From Chrysopilus asiliformis (Eukaryota > Arthropoda > Insecta > Diptera > Rhagionidae), in the NCBI GenBank assembly GCA_964034945.1, contig OZ035963.1, positions 68,034,682-68,098,681 on the forward strand: a stretch of 64,000 nucleotides of DNA, read 5' to 3'. The stretch's first letter is position 1; every line of letters begins with the position of its first letter. Of this stretch, positions 46,921 to 60,000 are shown in pieces. Position numbers and translations under genes: made by a program. The notes beneath the pieces are model-generated. The model was not told the origin of the DNA. It did no database searches and worked only from the letters and a program-made list of their open reading frames with translations.

Positions 46921-49900
46921 TCTGTGCCAGGGCTCCTAGATATGCCTCAAAAACATTGAGCTAGCTCAAAACGGATAACGGATTCGTGATCAGCGACCCC
47001 AAAAACCCCCACATACAAAATTTCAGCCCGATCAGACCACAAATACAGGAGAAACCGGCAAAATCACATAACAAAAATCATGCTTCGAAATCGAAAATTT
47101 AGCGAAAATCTGAAAATCAAACTACCAGGCGATCAGAAACAGCAGCAAGACAAAATCGATTTTTTAAACGTGATTTTAGCGCCTTTCCGCTGGTCTGATT
47201 GGGCTGAAATTTTGCATACGGGGGTTTTTGGGGTCGCGGATCACGAATCCGTTATCCGTTTTGAGCTAGCTCTAACGGTTTGGCCAGGGCTCCTAGGCGT
47301 GCCTCAAAAAAATTGAGCTAGCTCAAAACGGATAACGGATTTGTGATCAGCGACCCCAAAAACCTCCGTATGCAAAATTTCAGCCCGATCAGACCATAAA
47401 TACAGGAGAAACCGGAAGGCGCAAAAAGTCCATATAAACGTGGTTTTGCGCCTTCCGGTTGGTCTGATCGGGCTCAAATTTTGCATATTGGGGTTTTTGG
47501 GGTCGCGGATCACGAATCCGTTATCCGTTTTGAGCTAACTCTAACGGTTGAGCCAGGGCTCCTAGGCGTGCCTCAAAAAAATTGAGCTAGCTCAAAACGG
47601 ATAACGGATTCGTGATCAGCGACCCCAAAAACCCCCACATACAAAATTTCAGCCCGATCAGACCACAAATACAGGAGAAACCGGATACTGGCAAAATCAC
47701 ATAACATGCTGCCGAAATCGAAAATTTAGCGAAAATCTGAAAATCAAACTACCAGGCGATCAGAAACAGCAGCAAGACAAAATCGATTTTTTAAACGTGA
47801 TTTTAGCGCCTTTCCGCTGGTCTGATCGGGCTGAAATTTTGCATACGGGGGTTTTTGGGGTCGCGGATCACGAATCCGTTATCCGTTTTGAGCTAGCTCT
47901 AACGGTTTGGCCAGGGCTCCTAGGCGTGCCTCAAAAAAATTGAGCTAGCTCAAAACGGATAACGGATTTGTGATCAGCGACCCCAAAAACCTCCGTATGC
48001 AAAATTTCAGCCCGACAGACCATAAATACAGGAGAAACCGGAAGGCGCAAAAAGTCCATATAAACGTGGTTTTGCGCCTTCCGGTTGGTCTGATCGGGCT
48101 CAAATTTTGCATATTGGGGTTTTTGGGGTCGCTGATCACAAATCCGTTATCCGTTTTGAGCTAACTCTAACGGTTGAGCCAGGGCTCCTAGGCGTGCCTC
48201 AAAAAAATTGAGCTAGCTCAAAACGGATAACGGATTCGTGATCAGCGACCCCAAAAACCCCCACATACAAAATTTCAGCCCGATCAGACCACAAATACAG
48301 GAGAAACCGGATACTGGCAAAATCACATAACATGCTGCCGAAATCGAAAATTTAGCGAAAATCTGAAAATCAAACTACCAGGCGATCAGAAACAGCAGCA
48401 AGACAAAATCGATTTTTTAAACGTGATTTTAGCGCCTTTCCGCTGGTCTGATCGGGCTGAAATTTTGCATACGGGGGTTTTTGGGGTCGCGGATCACGAA
48501 TCCGTTATCCGTTTTGAGCTAGCTCTAACGGTTTGGCCAGGGCTCCTAGGGGTACCTCAAAAAAATTGAGCTAGCTCAAAACGGAAAACGGATTTGTGAT
48601 CAGCGACCCCAAAAACCTCCGTATGCAAAATTTCAGCCCGATCAGACCATAAATACAGGAGAAACCGGAAGGCGCAAAAAGTCCATATAAACGTGGTTTT
48701 GCGCCTTCCGGTTGGTCTGATCGGGCTGAAATTTTGCATATTGGGGTTTTTGGGGTCGCTGATCACAAATCCGTTATCCGTTTTGAGCTAACTCTAACGG
48801 TTGGGCCAGGGCTCCTAGGCGTGCCTCAAAAAAATTGAGCTAGCTCAAAACGGATAACGGATTCGTGATCAGCGACCCCAAAAACCCCCACATACAAAAT
48901 TTCAGCCCGATCAGACCACAAATACAGGAGAAACCGGATACCGGCAAAACCACATAACATGCTGCCGAAATCGAAAATTTAGCGAAAATCTGAAAATCAA
49001 ACTACCAGGCGATCAGAAACAGCAGCAAGACAAAATCGATTTTTTAAACGTGATTTTAGCGCCTTTCCGCTGGTCTGATCGGGCTGAAATTTTGCATACG
49101 GGGGTTTTTGGTGTCGCGGATCACGAATCCGTTATCCGTTTTGAGCTAGCTCTAACGGTTTGGCCAGGGCTCCTAGGGGTACCTCAAAAAAATTGAGCTA
49201 GCTCAAAACGGAAAACGGATTTGTGATCAGCGACCCCAAAAACCTCCGTATGCAAAATTTCAGCCCGATCAGACCATAAATACAGGAGAAACCGGAAGGC
49301 GCAAAAAGTCCATATAAACGTGGTTTTGCGCCTTCCGGTTGGTCTGATCGGGCTCAAATTTTGCATATTGGGGTTTTTGGGGTCGCTGATCACAAATCCG
49401 TTATCCGTTTTGAGCTAACTCTAACGGTTGAGCCAGGGCTCCTAGGCGTGCCTCAAAAAAATTGAGCTAGCTCAAAACGGATAACGGATTCGTGATCAGC
49501 GACCCCAAAAACCCCCACATACAAAATTTCAGCCCGATCAGACCACAAATACAGGAGAAACCGGATACTGGCAAAATCACATAACATGCTGCCGAAATCG
49601 AAAATTTAGCGAAAATCTGAAAATCAAACTACCAGGCGATCAGAAACAGCAGCAAGACAAAATCGATTTTTTAAACGTGATTTTAGCGCCTTTCCGCTGG
49701 TCTGATCGGGCTGAAATTTTGCATACGGGGGTTTTTGGGGTCGCGGATCACGAATCCGTTATCCGTTTTGAGCTAACTCTAACGGTTGAGCCAGGGCTCC
49801 TAGGCGTGCCTCAAAAAAATTGAGCTAGCTCAAAACGGATAACGGATTCGTGATCAGCGACCCCAAAAACCCCCACATACAAAATTTCAGCCCGATCAGA

Positions 49901-52700
49901 CCACAAATACAGGAGAAACCGGAAATCGCAAAAAGTCCATATAAACGTGGTTTTGCGCCTTCCGGTTGGTCCGATCGGGTTGAAATTTTGCATACGGAGG
50001 TTTTTGGGGTCGCTGATCACAAATCCGTTATCCGTTTTGAGCTAGCTCAATTTTTTTGAGGTACCCCTATGAGCCCTGGCCAAACCGTTAGAGCTAGCTC
50101 AAAACGGATAACGGATTCGTGATCAGCGGCCCCAAAAACCCCCGTATGCAAAATTTCAGCCCAATCAGACCAGCGGAAAGGCGCTAAAATCACGTTTAAA
50201 AAATCGATTTTGTCTTGCTGCTGTTTCTGATCGCCTGGTAGTTTGATTTTCAGATTTTCGCTAAATTTTCGATTTCGGCAGCATGTTATGTGATTTTGCC
50301 AGTATCCGGTTTCTCCTGTATTTGTGGTCTGATCGGGCTGAAATTTTGTATGTGGGGGTTTTTGGGGTCGCTGATCACGAATCCGTTATCCGTTTTGAGC
50401 TAGCTCAATTTTTTTGAGGCACGCCTAGGAGCCCTGGCTCAACCGTTAGAGTTAGCTCAAAACTGATAACGGATTTGTGATCAGCGACCCCAAAAACCCC
50501 AATATGCAAAATTTCAGCCCGATCAGACCAACCGGAAGGCGCAAAACCACGTTTATATGGACTTTTTGCGCCTTCCGGTTTCTCCTGCATTTGTGGTCTG
50601 ATCGGGCTGAAATTTTGTATGTGGGGGTTTTTGGGGTCGCTGATCACGAATCCGTTATCCGTTTTGAGCTAGCTCAATTTTTTTGAGGTACCCCTATGAG
50701 CCCTGGCCAAACCGTTAGAGCTAGCTCAAAACGGATAACGGATTCGTGATCCGCGACACCAAAAACCCCCGTATGCAAAATTTCAGCCCGATCAGACCAG
50801 CGGAAAGGCGCTAAAATCACGTTTAAAAAATCGATTTTGTCTTGCTGCTGTTTCTGATCGCCTGGTAGTTTGATTTTCAGATTTTCGCTAAATTTTCGAT
50901 TTCGGCAGCATGTTATGTGGTTTTGCCGGTATCCGGTTTCTCCTGTATTTGTGGTCTGATCGGGCTGAAATTTTGTATGTGGGGGTTTTTGGGGTCGCTG
51001 ATCACGAATCCGTTTTCCGTTTTGAGCTAGCTCAATTTTTTTGAGGTACCCCTAGGAGCCCTGGCCAAACCGTTAGAGCTAGCTCAAAACGGATAACGGA
51101 TTCGTGATCCGCGACACCAAAAACCCCCGTATGCAAAATTTCAGCCCGATCAGACCAGCGGAAAGGCGCTAAAATCACGTTTAAAAAATCGATTTTGTCT
51201 TGCTGCTGTTTCTGATCGCCTGGTAGTTTGATTTTCAGATTTTCGCTAAATTTTCGATTTCGGCAGCATGTTATGTGGTTTTGCCGGTATCCGGTTTCTC
51301 CTGTATTTGTGGTCTGATCGGGCTGAAATTTTGTATGTGGGGGTTTTTGGGGTCGCTGATCACGAATCCGTTATCCGTTTTGAGCTAGCTCAATTTTTTT
51401 GAGGCACGCCTAGGAGCCCTGGCCCAACCGTTAGAGTTAGCTCAAAACGGATAACGGATTTGTGATCAGCGACCCCAAAAACCCCAATATGCAAAATTTC
51501 AGCCCGATCAGACCAACCGGAAGGCGCAAAACCACGTTTATATGGACTTTTTGCGCCTTCCGGTTTCTCCTGCATTTGTGGTCTGATCGGGCTGAAATTT
51601 TGTATGTGGGGGTTTTTGGGGTCGCTGATCACGAATCCGTTATCCGTTTTGAGCTAGCTCAATTTTTTTGAGGTACCCCTATGAGCCCTGGCCAAACCGT
51701 TAGAGCTAGCTCAAAACGGATAACGGATTCGTGATCAGCGGCCCCAAAAACCCCCGTATGCAAAATTTCAGCCCAATCAGACCAGCGGAAAGGCGCTAAA
51801 ATCACGTTTAAAAAATCGATTTTGTCTTGCTGCTGTTTCTGATCGCCTGGTAGTTTGATTTTCAGATTTTCGCTAAATTTTCGATTTCGGCAGCATGTTA
51901 TGTGATTTTGCCAGTATCCGGTTTCTCCTGTATTTGTGGTCTGATCGGGCTGAAATTTTGTATGTGGGGGTTTTTGGGGTCGCTGATCACGAATCCGTTA
52001 TCCGTTTTGAGCTAGCTCAATTTTTTTGAGGCACGCCTAGGAGCCCTGGCTCAACCGTTAGAGTTAGCTCAAAACTGATAACGGATTTGTGATCAGCGAC
52101 CCCAAAAACCACAATATGCAAAATTTTAGCCCAATCAGACCAACCGGAAGGCACAAAAACACGTTTATATGGACTTTTTGCGCCTTCCGGTTTCTCCCGT
52201 ATTTATGGTCTGATCGGGCTGAAATTTTGCATACGGAGGTTTTTGGGGTCGCTGATCACAAATCCGTTTTCCGTTTTGAGCTAGCTCAATTTTTTTGAGG
52301 TACCCCTAGGAGCCCTGGCCAAACCGTTAGAGCTAGCTCAAAACGGATAACGGATTCGTGATCCGCGACCCCAAAAACCCCCGTATGCAAAATTTCAGCC
52401 CAATCAGACCAGCGGAAAGGCGCTAAAATCACGTTTAAAAAATCGATTTTGTCTTGCTGCTGTTTCTGATCGCCTGGTAGTTTGATTTTCAGATTTTCGC
52501 TAAATTTTCGATTTCAAAGCATGATTTTTGTTATGTGATTTTGCCGGTTTCTCCCGTATTTATGGTCTGATCGGGCTGAAATTTTGTATGTGGGGGTTTT
52601 TGGGGTCGCTGATCACGAATCCGTTATCCGTTTTGAGCTAGCTCAATTTTTTTGAGGCACGCCTAGGAGCTCTAGCTCAAAAACGGACAACGGATTCGTA
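46912..52700. repeat. 5.8-kb inverted satellite-like array (357/270-bp palindromic monomers)
   Basis: On the left side the boundary word AGGGCTCCTAG recurs at about 46930, 47287, 47557, 47914, 48182, 48541, 48809, 49167, 49437 and 49794. Spacings alternate about 357 and 270, a 627-bp higher-order unit. Each monomer is itself an imperfect palindrome: GGATAACGGAT..., GTGATCAGCGACCCCAAAAA and ATTTCAGCCCGATCAGACC on one side, with their reverse complements on the other. The long type has a unique centre (CCAGGCGATCAGAAACAGCA...); the short type has a GGAAGGCGCAAAA/TTTTGCGCCTTCC hairpin. From about 50070 the boundary word is inverted (GAGCCCTGGCC) and spacings are about 360, 269, 357, 358, 269, 358, 268 and 358. 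The monomer at 49794-50078 is the centre of symmetry. Open frames inside (MISDPKNPNMQNFSPIRP...) are repeat translations, not genes. Confidence 0.93.
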
Positions 52701-53955
52701 TGCCAAACCGTACAGCTGCGGGCTTCTTTGCCAAGCGTTTTTATATTGATTTGGGAAATAGGTGCTGACGAAAACCCTTTAAGTAATTATACTATTTTGC
52801 CTGTGACTTTTATTTGGTGTTGAGTGGAATTTTCTAAAATGGGGTCAATTCAATTTGTTTCTTCGCTTATTTCGAACTCATTGCTCAATATCTTTTATTT
52901 TCTTATAAGAAAATACTTTACCTTCATTATAGCTGGAACTACATTATTGTACTTGCCTTTTGTTGGGGGAACCTGAAAAGCCAAAAACTTTGCAAACCAA
53001 AAACTTCCTTCAAATTGTTACATTATTTCATTTTTATTGTTTTAATCAAATTTGTCGTTTATTTACCACAAAATTGATTCATAGCAATCATAATTGATCC
53101 ATTAATTAATTACTAAATATTCATGTGTTGTTTTTGTTTATTTATTTCTTGGATTTTTTAGCAATTTCTCATTTCATACTCATAAATGATGTTCTTTTTT
53201 ATAAATACTTTCATTTCTATAAATCTAAATCTATATTACAGTAACAAATACAATAATAATAATTATGATACTATATTTGTGTAAATGTTTTTTTCTTTTT
53301 ATTTCTGTATATGAAATGGGATGATTAGTCATTTTAATTCACTTATTTTATAATTTGTTAATGAACTATGTTTCATGTTTCATGAATGAATTCTTTTTTT
53401 TAAGTCTTCCAAATTGTAAGTTTCTTTTACTAAAATAAGATATTTGGTGAAATTAATCGAGTAGAATTTTTTTTAATCTTTTGCTTTTCACTTGAAGTGT
53501 GGCGTAGTTTTTTTTTTGCAAATGAAAACATTAGAAATTCGCCTTGCAGATTTTTTTGGTGTTTTTACTTGCGAAATAATACGCTGAGAGCAAAATATTT
53601 GTAAGTTTTCTTCAATGAAAACAAGAATTTTAAAACCAATTAAATTTTTAACTTTTCGGATCCCCTCTCCATCCCTCCTAAATGCGGGACGTATTTTTTT
53701 GGTAATCCTATTAATTAATTTTAAAATTCATAGCGTTATATTAAGATTAGGTTGCCTTAATTCTATTCGATTTATTTCACAAAATATTAGCCCTGTTTAA
53801 TTATATTTAGATGCATTTTGTCGATAGTTTTTTTTAAATACTTAATTTCTCATGTATGGAGGAGAATGTGGCAGTTTTGAACACGGGAAATTCTCATATA
53901 AATTACATTTCTTTTACCAAATAGAAACTGAAATAATTATGGTTTTTTAAGGTTT
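52701..53955. other. AT-rich intergenic DNA between the array and the BAH gene
   Basis: Long A/T-rich stretch with no supported gene. It could hold part of a long 3' UTR of the minus-strand BAH gene, but nothing in the sequence proves it. Confidence 0.4.
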
Positions 53956-54545
53956 GTTTTTTCGTCCGAGAGTTTTTTGAGTATAGAAAGTTAACTTCTG
54001 CACACAAGACATTCTCTAAAAAAAAGAATCTGAGCACTAGAATCCTAGCAATCTGTGTCAAATGCGTGTTGAAATGCGCACGAAACTCCCATATAATTAA
54101 CATAGCAATTTTCGTACGTATTTCGAAATCCGGGCACCAATACATGATTGTTCTTGACTTTGCCATATCTGCAGCTTGAAATTTCGCGGAATCGTCACTA
54201 TGAATCGAAACGTGATTCTGAACTGTCATTCCCGGAAATTTGAAGCTGTTGATATGGCGAAGTCAAGAGTCAAAAGCTGCGTTGAAGTCGAAAGCCTGAG
54301 ACGCGTCGGAATACATGTTTGGTGCCCCGATGGCTGTTATGAGCACGAAATTCCCATAGAATTTACACGCGAAATTTTCTATTCACTGCAAACTCACAGT
54401 TCAGAATTAGGACATGAATTGATGTTTCTTTAAAGTTCAGGCACTTCTCTCAAGAGTGTTTGAAATACAGAAGTTTTTTGGTCTCCAGACATTCTAGAGA
54501 AAAGAGTCTGAACCCTAGAAGAAACAGCAATTTGGCTTTTGGGTG
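53955..54545. repeat. Composite direct and inverted repeat element
   Basis: Direct repeat: 53975-54055 (...ACATTCTCTAAAAAAAAGAA, TCTGAGCACTAGAATCCTAG, CAATCTG) matches 54450-54540 (ACATTCTAGAGAAAAGAGTC, TGAACCCTAGAAG, AACAGCAATTT). Within it, an inverted pair: GGGCACCAATACAT ... CTTGACTTTGCCATATCTGC, AGCTTGAAATTT against AAATTTGAAGCTGTTGATAT, GGCGAAGTCAAG ... ACATGTTTGGTGCCCC. As a result both strands have open frames encoding the related words ADMAKSR and VDMAKSR, and WCPD. I read this as a decayed palindromic element, not as two genes. Confidence 0.6.
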
Positions 54546-55680
54546 AGAAATTTAATCTGTATTAAAACACGACGTGTTTAAAACAATCCCATTCTCCCCC
54601 ACATTTTATCTTCTCATAATTTCTTTTGTGTGCAAGAATGTTAATTTTCATTTTATAAATTTACAGTTTTTATATGTTCCCATGATCATCAATTATTATC
54701 ATAATCAATATTTAAATAATATTACTAAATATTTATTAAATGATTTCATTTAGTTTTCTTTTTTTAAATATATTTTTATCTTATTTGATCTAAACTTAAT
54801 TGTAATTTACTTTATTAGATTTTTCTGTTCATTTTTTTGTTTGTTTAAATTAATCAATCTCTATACAGTTTACAATATTTTTTTTTTGTTATTTGTAGAT
54901 TTTTTTCTATTTGTATTCTTATTAATAGTTATATCTTCATCATTCTCAATAATAATAATAGCAATAATAGTAATAATCATCATCATATAAATAATTTTTT
55001 TTTGTTTTGTTTTCACTTCAGAATTTTAATTCAGAATTATAACATGTATTCATATTTTAAATTTTTTATCATTTGTTTTGTTTTATTTTGCGATTTAAAT
55101 TAACAACTAATCTTAACTTAACTTACTTTTTTTATTACTATCATAATTAATAATTATTATTAAATATAAATAGGTACATGACTTGTTTCTGTTTTTCATT
55201 AATTTACTTTATGTTATTGAATTTTCTGTATTTTCATCATTTCATTATGTTTTGTTTTATTTTGCCTCGTATTAACCTAACGTTTGTATAACTTAAATAA
55301 TAAATAATTTAAAAAAAACTGTTTTTTTTTTATTTTAAATGTTTTACACTTTAACAGAGATTTTTTTCCATGCACAGCAATAATAATTGTAAGATAAAAA
55401 GAGTCTGTAACATCGAATTGGTTTCAATTTCAACTGATTTTAATTTTCGTAATATTTTTTCATGCATTTTAGCGATATATTTTGTGAAACTTTTCCTCAT
55501 TTTAATGCTATTACCAAGACTAGTTGCCAGTTCACAGTATCTGGAGACTAAGATAAAAGTTGGAAGTTCACCAACTAGTTTAATGTTAGTTCAAAAATAT
55601 AAGAAAAGCTACAATTGCCAGGGGCACATCGTCAAATACTCTATATGAGGACAGACAAAATGTTCATTAAAAAAAATTCA
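54546..55680. other. Very AT-rich DNA, no gene seen
   Basis: Dominated by T and A runs, TTATTTATT-like words and AATAATAAT tracts. It may be 3' UTR of the downstream minus-strand gene or plain intergenic DNA. The 92-codon plus-strand frame at 55370-55648 has no recognisable domain. Confidence 0.4.
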
Positions 55681-56110
55681 TTTGTATAGGAGAGGAGGCA
55701 AGGAGTGATCCGAGTGGATTTTGATGTATGGATGAGTTATGTAGAATCCTATTGATAAAATTGTTGTTTCGTTTGTATGGGAGAGCGGAGTAGGAATGGT
55801 CCAATTTTATCAGTTCAAGAACTTAGCCTAGCCATTTACGAGATACGTAAGTATACACAATTTCAGGTTTCTAGCTCAATCCTTTCGAAAGTTATGGTGT
55901 TCACGGACGGACGTCTGTCTGTCGGACAGACAAAGAGACAGACGGACGGGCAGACAAAGAGACAGACGGACGGACATGCGGAGATCAAAATCTTTTCTCA
56001 TCCCTAACACCCTGGTGTAGTTCATTTTTGTGTCCGATGATTGGTTCAAAAAGTATACTAAATCTAATATACTACTATATGATATATCATAAAGAGTATA
56101 AAAAAACTTC
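55680..56110 (+). repeat. Dispersed repeat, copy 1 (family R5)
   Basis: Includes GTTCACGGACGGACGTCTGTC, a GACAGACGGACGGGCAGAC microsatellite (about 55905-55977), GATCAAAATCTTTTCTCAT, CACCCTGGTGTAGTTCATTT and AATCTAATATACT ... ATATGATATAT. The right half is clearly homologous, in inverted orientation, to 63785-64000. Confidence 0.8.
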
Positions 56111-56912
56111 TAACATTACACTAGTTGTATCCCAGTTACCAGCTACTGTAAGGTAGAGTGGAGAGACTATACTCTAAAGAATGGACATCTACTGAGTGTA
56201 GGACAGTCTATTAGGCCAGTTCGAAGGGTCTTTTCTCCAAATTAGAACAGTATGTAAACAGTTTTTCCATTTATTAAAACAACTACGACTTTGCAAATTT
56301 TTTAAATACCTCGAACATGAGTTTTTTACTTATTTTAACCGATTTTAGATATTTTGGCAATTATTTGTAACAATGAATCAAGTTTTTAACGTTTTTTTGC
56401 TTGGCGGGCATTTTTACACGTCCCACTGTCCATTCTCTAGATTATAGGCTCTCTACTGTAAACCAGCGATTAACCGAATGTGATAAAATTCCATGCATTC
56501 ACAATAAATTAGGAAATTTTGCAAAAAAAGAACTCTTTTTAGTAATAACTACATTCCCTGTGATAAAAATTTTAACAAAAATATATTAGAAAAATTAATA
56601 AATCAATAATAATAATAATAAAAAAATATTGATAATAATAAAAAAAAAATATTAATAATAAAAAAAAACATTATTAAAAAGAATATAACAAATTAAAATA
56701 AAACCGATATCCTCATATTTGGGACCTCCATGATTTCATTTTTCTGTCCAAAATTTTGGATATGTTGTGATATTTTTTCATGTTTTCTTTTTCATTGTTG
56801 TGTTTTTTTCTCCTAAGGCTTGTATATTTTGTGATAGAATAATCGTTTAATTCTTCTTCTTTTATGATGTTTTTCTTTTGATTATTTTCGGAGTTTAATG
56901 TGATTCTCCTGC
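56111..56912 (-). other. Probable 3' UTR / downstream region of the BAH gene
   Basis: Follows the TAA stop on the minus strand. It holds an (AAT)n-rich tract at 56595-56690. A minus-strand AATAAA (TTTATT on plus) lies at about 56274. No other gene seen. Confidence 0.4.
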
Positions 56913-57096
56913 TTAACTCGTGGGTGTCTTCATCAGTCGCTTGAGCCGGAATTCGTAAACTCGCTGGCAGAACATCACCTGCTCGGGATTGGTTTGCACT
57001 GGAACTTCACGTGGATTGTAATAATTTTGTAATTGTGGGACTATGGATTGCTCCTCTTCGATTCCTTCCTCAGAGCCACGAACTGAGCGTCGGTAT
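56913..57096 (-). CDS. BAH gene, last coding exon
   Basis: Reads (R)[17 protein letters not shown]..., [37 protein letters not shown], then TPTS and TAA. It completes the BAH domain. Confidence 0.92.
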
Positions 57097-60000
57097 CTAA
57101 AATTGTTACAAGAAAATTAGTTTTATGTGTGAAAAACATTTTATAAAGAAGCAGAAATATAATTTGAAGCGGTAAAAACACTGATATTGGGAAAAAATGT
57201 CGATTTATTAAATCAATTTTTCGTATGGAGTGCCCCCTTGACATATCATACAAAATTCATTCATCGTTTCTTAATTATTTAATAGCCAAAATAATGTAAA
57301 ATGTGTCGCAAGGGAAAATTTTCAACGTCAAAAAAAAAATTGAAAAGACGTCGCGAACCATTAAATACCAATCTGAGCGAACCCCGCGGAAGAAATTTCT
57401 TAAATATTAGAAAGATAATTTTTGCACAAACCTGCAGTATTCACTGAATGTCAGAACATAGCATTTGTCTTCGATGCAGGCGACAGAATTGTGATCACGA
57501 TGTCGTGATGCGAAAACTTCATCAGGACAATCAGCCGGCTGTCTGCCCTGTTCGGTGTGTTCCGGCCTGTAGTACCACAGCAGAGACATCATCATTTCAC
57601 CTGGAATTATAGACTTATGTCATAAATTTATAAATTTAAAATTTTAAAAAGCGTTCAAGATACAATACGAAAACGTGTCCCATGCGTAACGTATTTTCTA
57701 AAAGCCCCAAAAAAAAAAAAAAAAGCTTTTTTTTATTTAAAAAAAAACCTTCAACCAGTTTCTACGACTTACCATCATCAGGATTCTCCCACAGATGCGC
57801 CACTTTCGCAACATATGGCAGTTCATTCTTTTTGCTGCCGGCACGCAACAAAACACAATCCCTTGGACGGATGACATCTCCCTCGGAATGTCGCATTGCT
57901 GGATAGCACGTTCGAATCACCACTGGATCATCGCTCTGTGAAAATCAATCAAAATTTCAAAAATCTCTCTAAAAAAATCATAAAATCTCGCTCTTACATT
58001 GAGGAAAACTTTCCCCTGGAATGGTTCACCCTCCCACGACCAGCCGTTATTCCATCGCGGCACCACATTCGATTTTCGCGGCACAATCGCCGTCTCTTCT
58101 ACTTCAGTCACTGAATGTCTACTCGTTCTTTGACGTTTCCTACTACCAAACTTTGTCGATCGCGATCTCGCCCGCTTGTTGCTTTGATTCCCGTAAAACG
58201 TAGCACGCCTCGGTGCCGGAATCTTCCCTGTGGTGGTCGTCATCGTCGTCGTTGTGGTAGTCGCGATGGCTGCAGGATCAATAATAGCTTCACTAGGCAC
58301 AGGCACATCTTGCGGCAGTTTCGCTGTGAAGTCCTCTCGATTTTTGTTGTGCTCCAGCACATTGTTGTTGTTGTGATGGTGGTTTGCAGGAGGACTCACA
58401 CGATCTAAACATTCAGGGGGTTCGGATTCTGCAGGTTCCATGACTGGTTTTGTTTTCACTTTCGATTTGCTATTGGCCCTAGCCTTGGCGGTGTGTTTTT
58501 TCGGCTTGCGACCGGGTGTGCCTTTCAATTTAGCAGGTGATGACATTTGTTGTTCTTCGGAATTGCTAGGTCCATTCGATTCAGCAGGCGTCGCTGACGC
58601 TGACGTGGCAGTCTTTCCTGGTTTCCTATCCTTTGGCTTCGAGTTGGTTTTTTCCGCGGATTCTTTCGTGGACGCTGCTTCTGAGGTAGAATTTGCGTCG
58701 GTCTGCACTCCTTCCGCAAGACCTTTGGATCCCTTTATTTGTGGTGTCGCCGATGACGACGAGGTAGAATTGGTACTAACTTCAATTGGGTGCGATTTCA
58801 AAGCCGTTACTTCCGCCGGTTTCTTGGTCTCCGACTTCGATCGCGCTTCTGTCGTTTTAGTCTTCTTGGCCTTTCGAGCGGTGGCTGAGCGAACCTCCGG
58901 TTCGGAGAAATAGCCTCGAGCGACACAGTCTATTGTGTTTTCCAGCGCAGACCTGGCTAAGTGATTTTCAGGATTAGCCCTCGAAACAGCTAGAAACCTG
59001 TCAATAGCAATTGCTTCTGGCCCCTCAATACTGGCTGAATTTGTAACTGGCACCGTGGAAATTTTCGTCTGTTGCTCGGGCAACACTTGATGATGGTTCG
59101 TGGAAGACGAAATGCCGCCCACCGAAGATGAGGATGAGGGCGAGGAAGGCAACATGGATCGGCTCTTTGCTTCATCCAGCAAGGTCTTCCGCCGCTTCTC
59201 CATCATCATAAGTTTACGCTTTCTCAGGATCAGTCGCCTTTTCTGCTGATCCGTTAGAATGAGTTTTCGCTTTCGGAAACCATTTCGCGCCGCCAACTTC
59301 TTGGCGAGACGCGCCCGTTTCTCTTGCTTGGTGAGGCACAGATAGGGCTTCGGTTCGGTTTGTTTGATTAGACTCTTGTAGCTATTCGGCGAGGATTTCT
59401 TGCATTGGCCCTTGCTCCCCGCTAAGATGTTCATCCGCTTGGCACCACCCGGATGAGGCAACAAGTCATCCGATAAGGAATCGTCGATCTCGTGGATCAC
59501 ATCGCTGAGACCGTTTATGTGTTTCACAGAAAGCTCTTCATCGGTTTTATCGTCGATCACTTCGACGATTTCCGGTTCGATCTTCACCGTTGCGAGATCC
59601 TGTTTCTCGTCCTCAAGGAATACAACGTCGTCTTCTTCTTCCATTTTGATTTCCTCCTTTTTGATTGGCGGTTGCTCAATTTCCTGCTTGACCACGGATC
59701 CGTTTATGGTCGCTGGTTCCAGGAGTAGCGGATGTGTAACACTTGTTAGATCAGGTCCCGCATGCGGTGGCGTGTGATGCTGCATGTGATTGTGCGTAAA
59801 GATCTGCGGATGTAGATGCGGGTGATTGTGATGTGGTCCGTGGGCGCCGTACATCATTTCCCTGGCCATAGACTTTCCGATTCTCGCCTTGCGTCCGATC
59901 GCCGGCTGCAAAAGTCCTCCGACATTCGTTTCCCCGTCGATTTGCAGCGTTTTCATGCTCTGCGCGGTTGATCCGACCACAGCGGAAGGTGGAATCACGG

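Noticed and set aside
47080..52298. Many 61-80-codon frames (ISDPKN...) as a gene family
   Set aside because: They are translations of satellite monomers, present on both strands because the monomers are palindromes.
58440..58913. 157-codon plus-strand frame opposite the BAH gene
   Set aside because: Antisense shadow of the GC-richer coding exon; the minus-strand frame has splice sites, domain structure and a conserved end.
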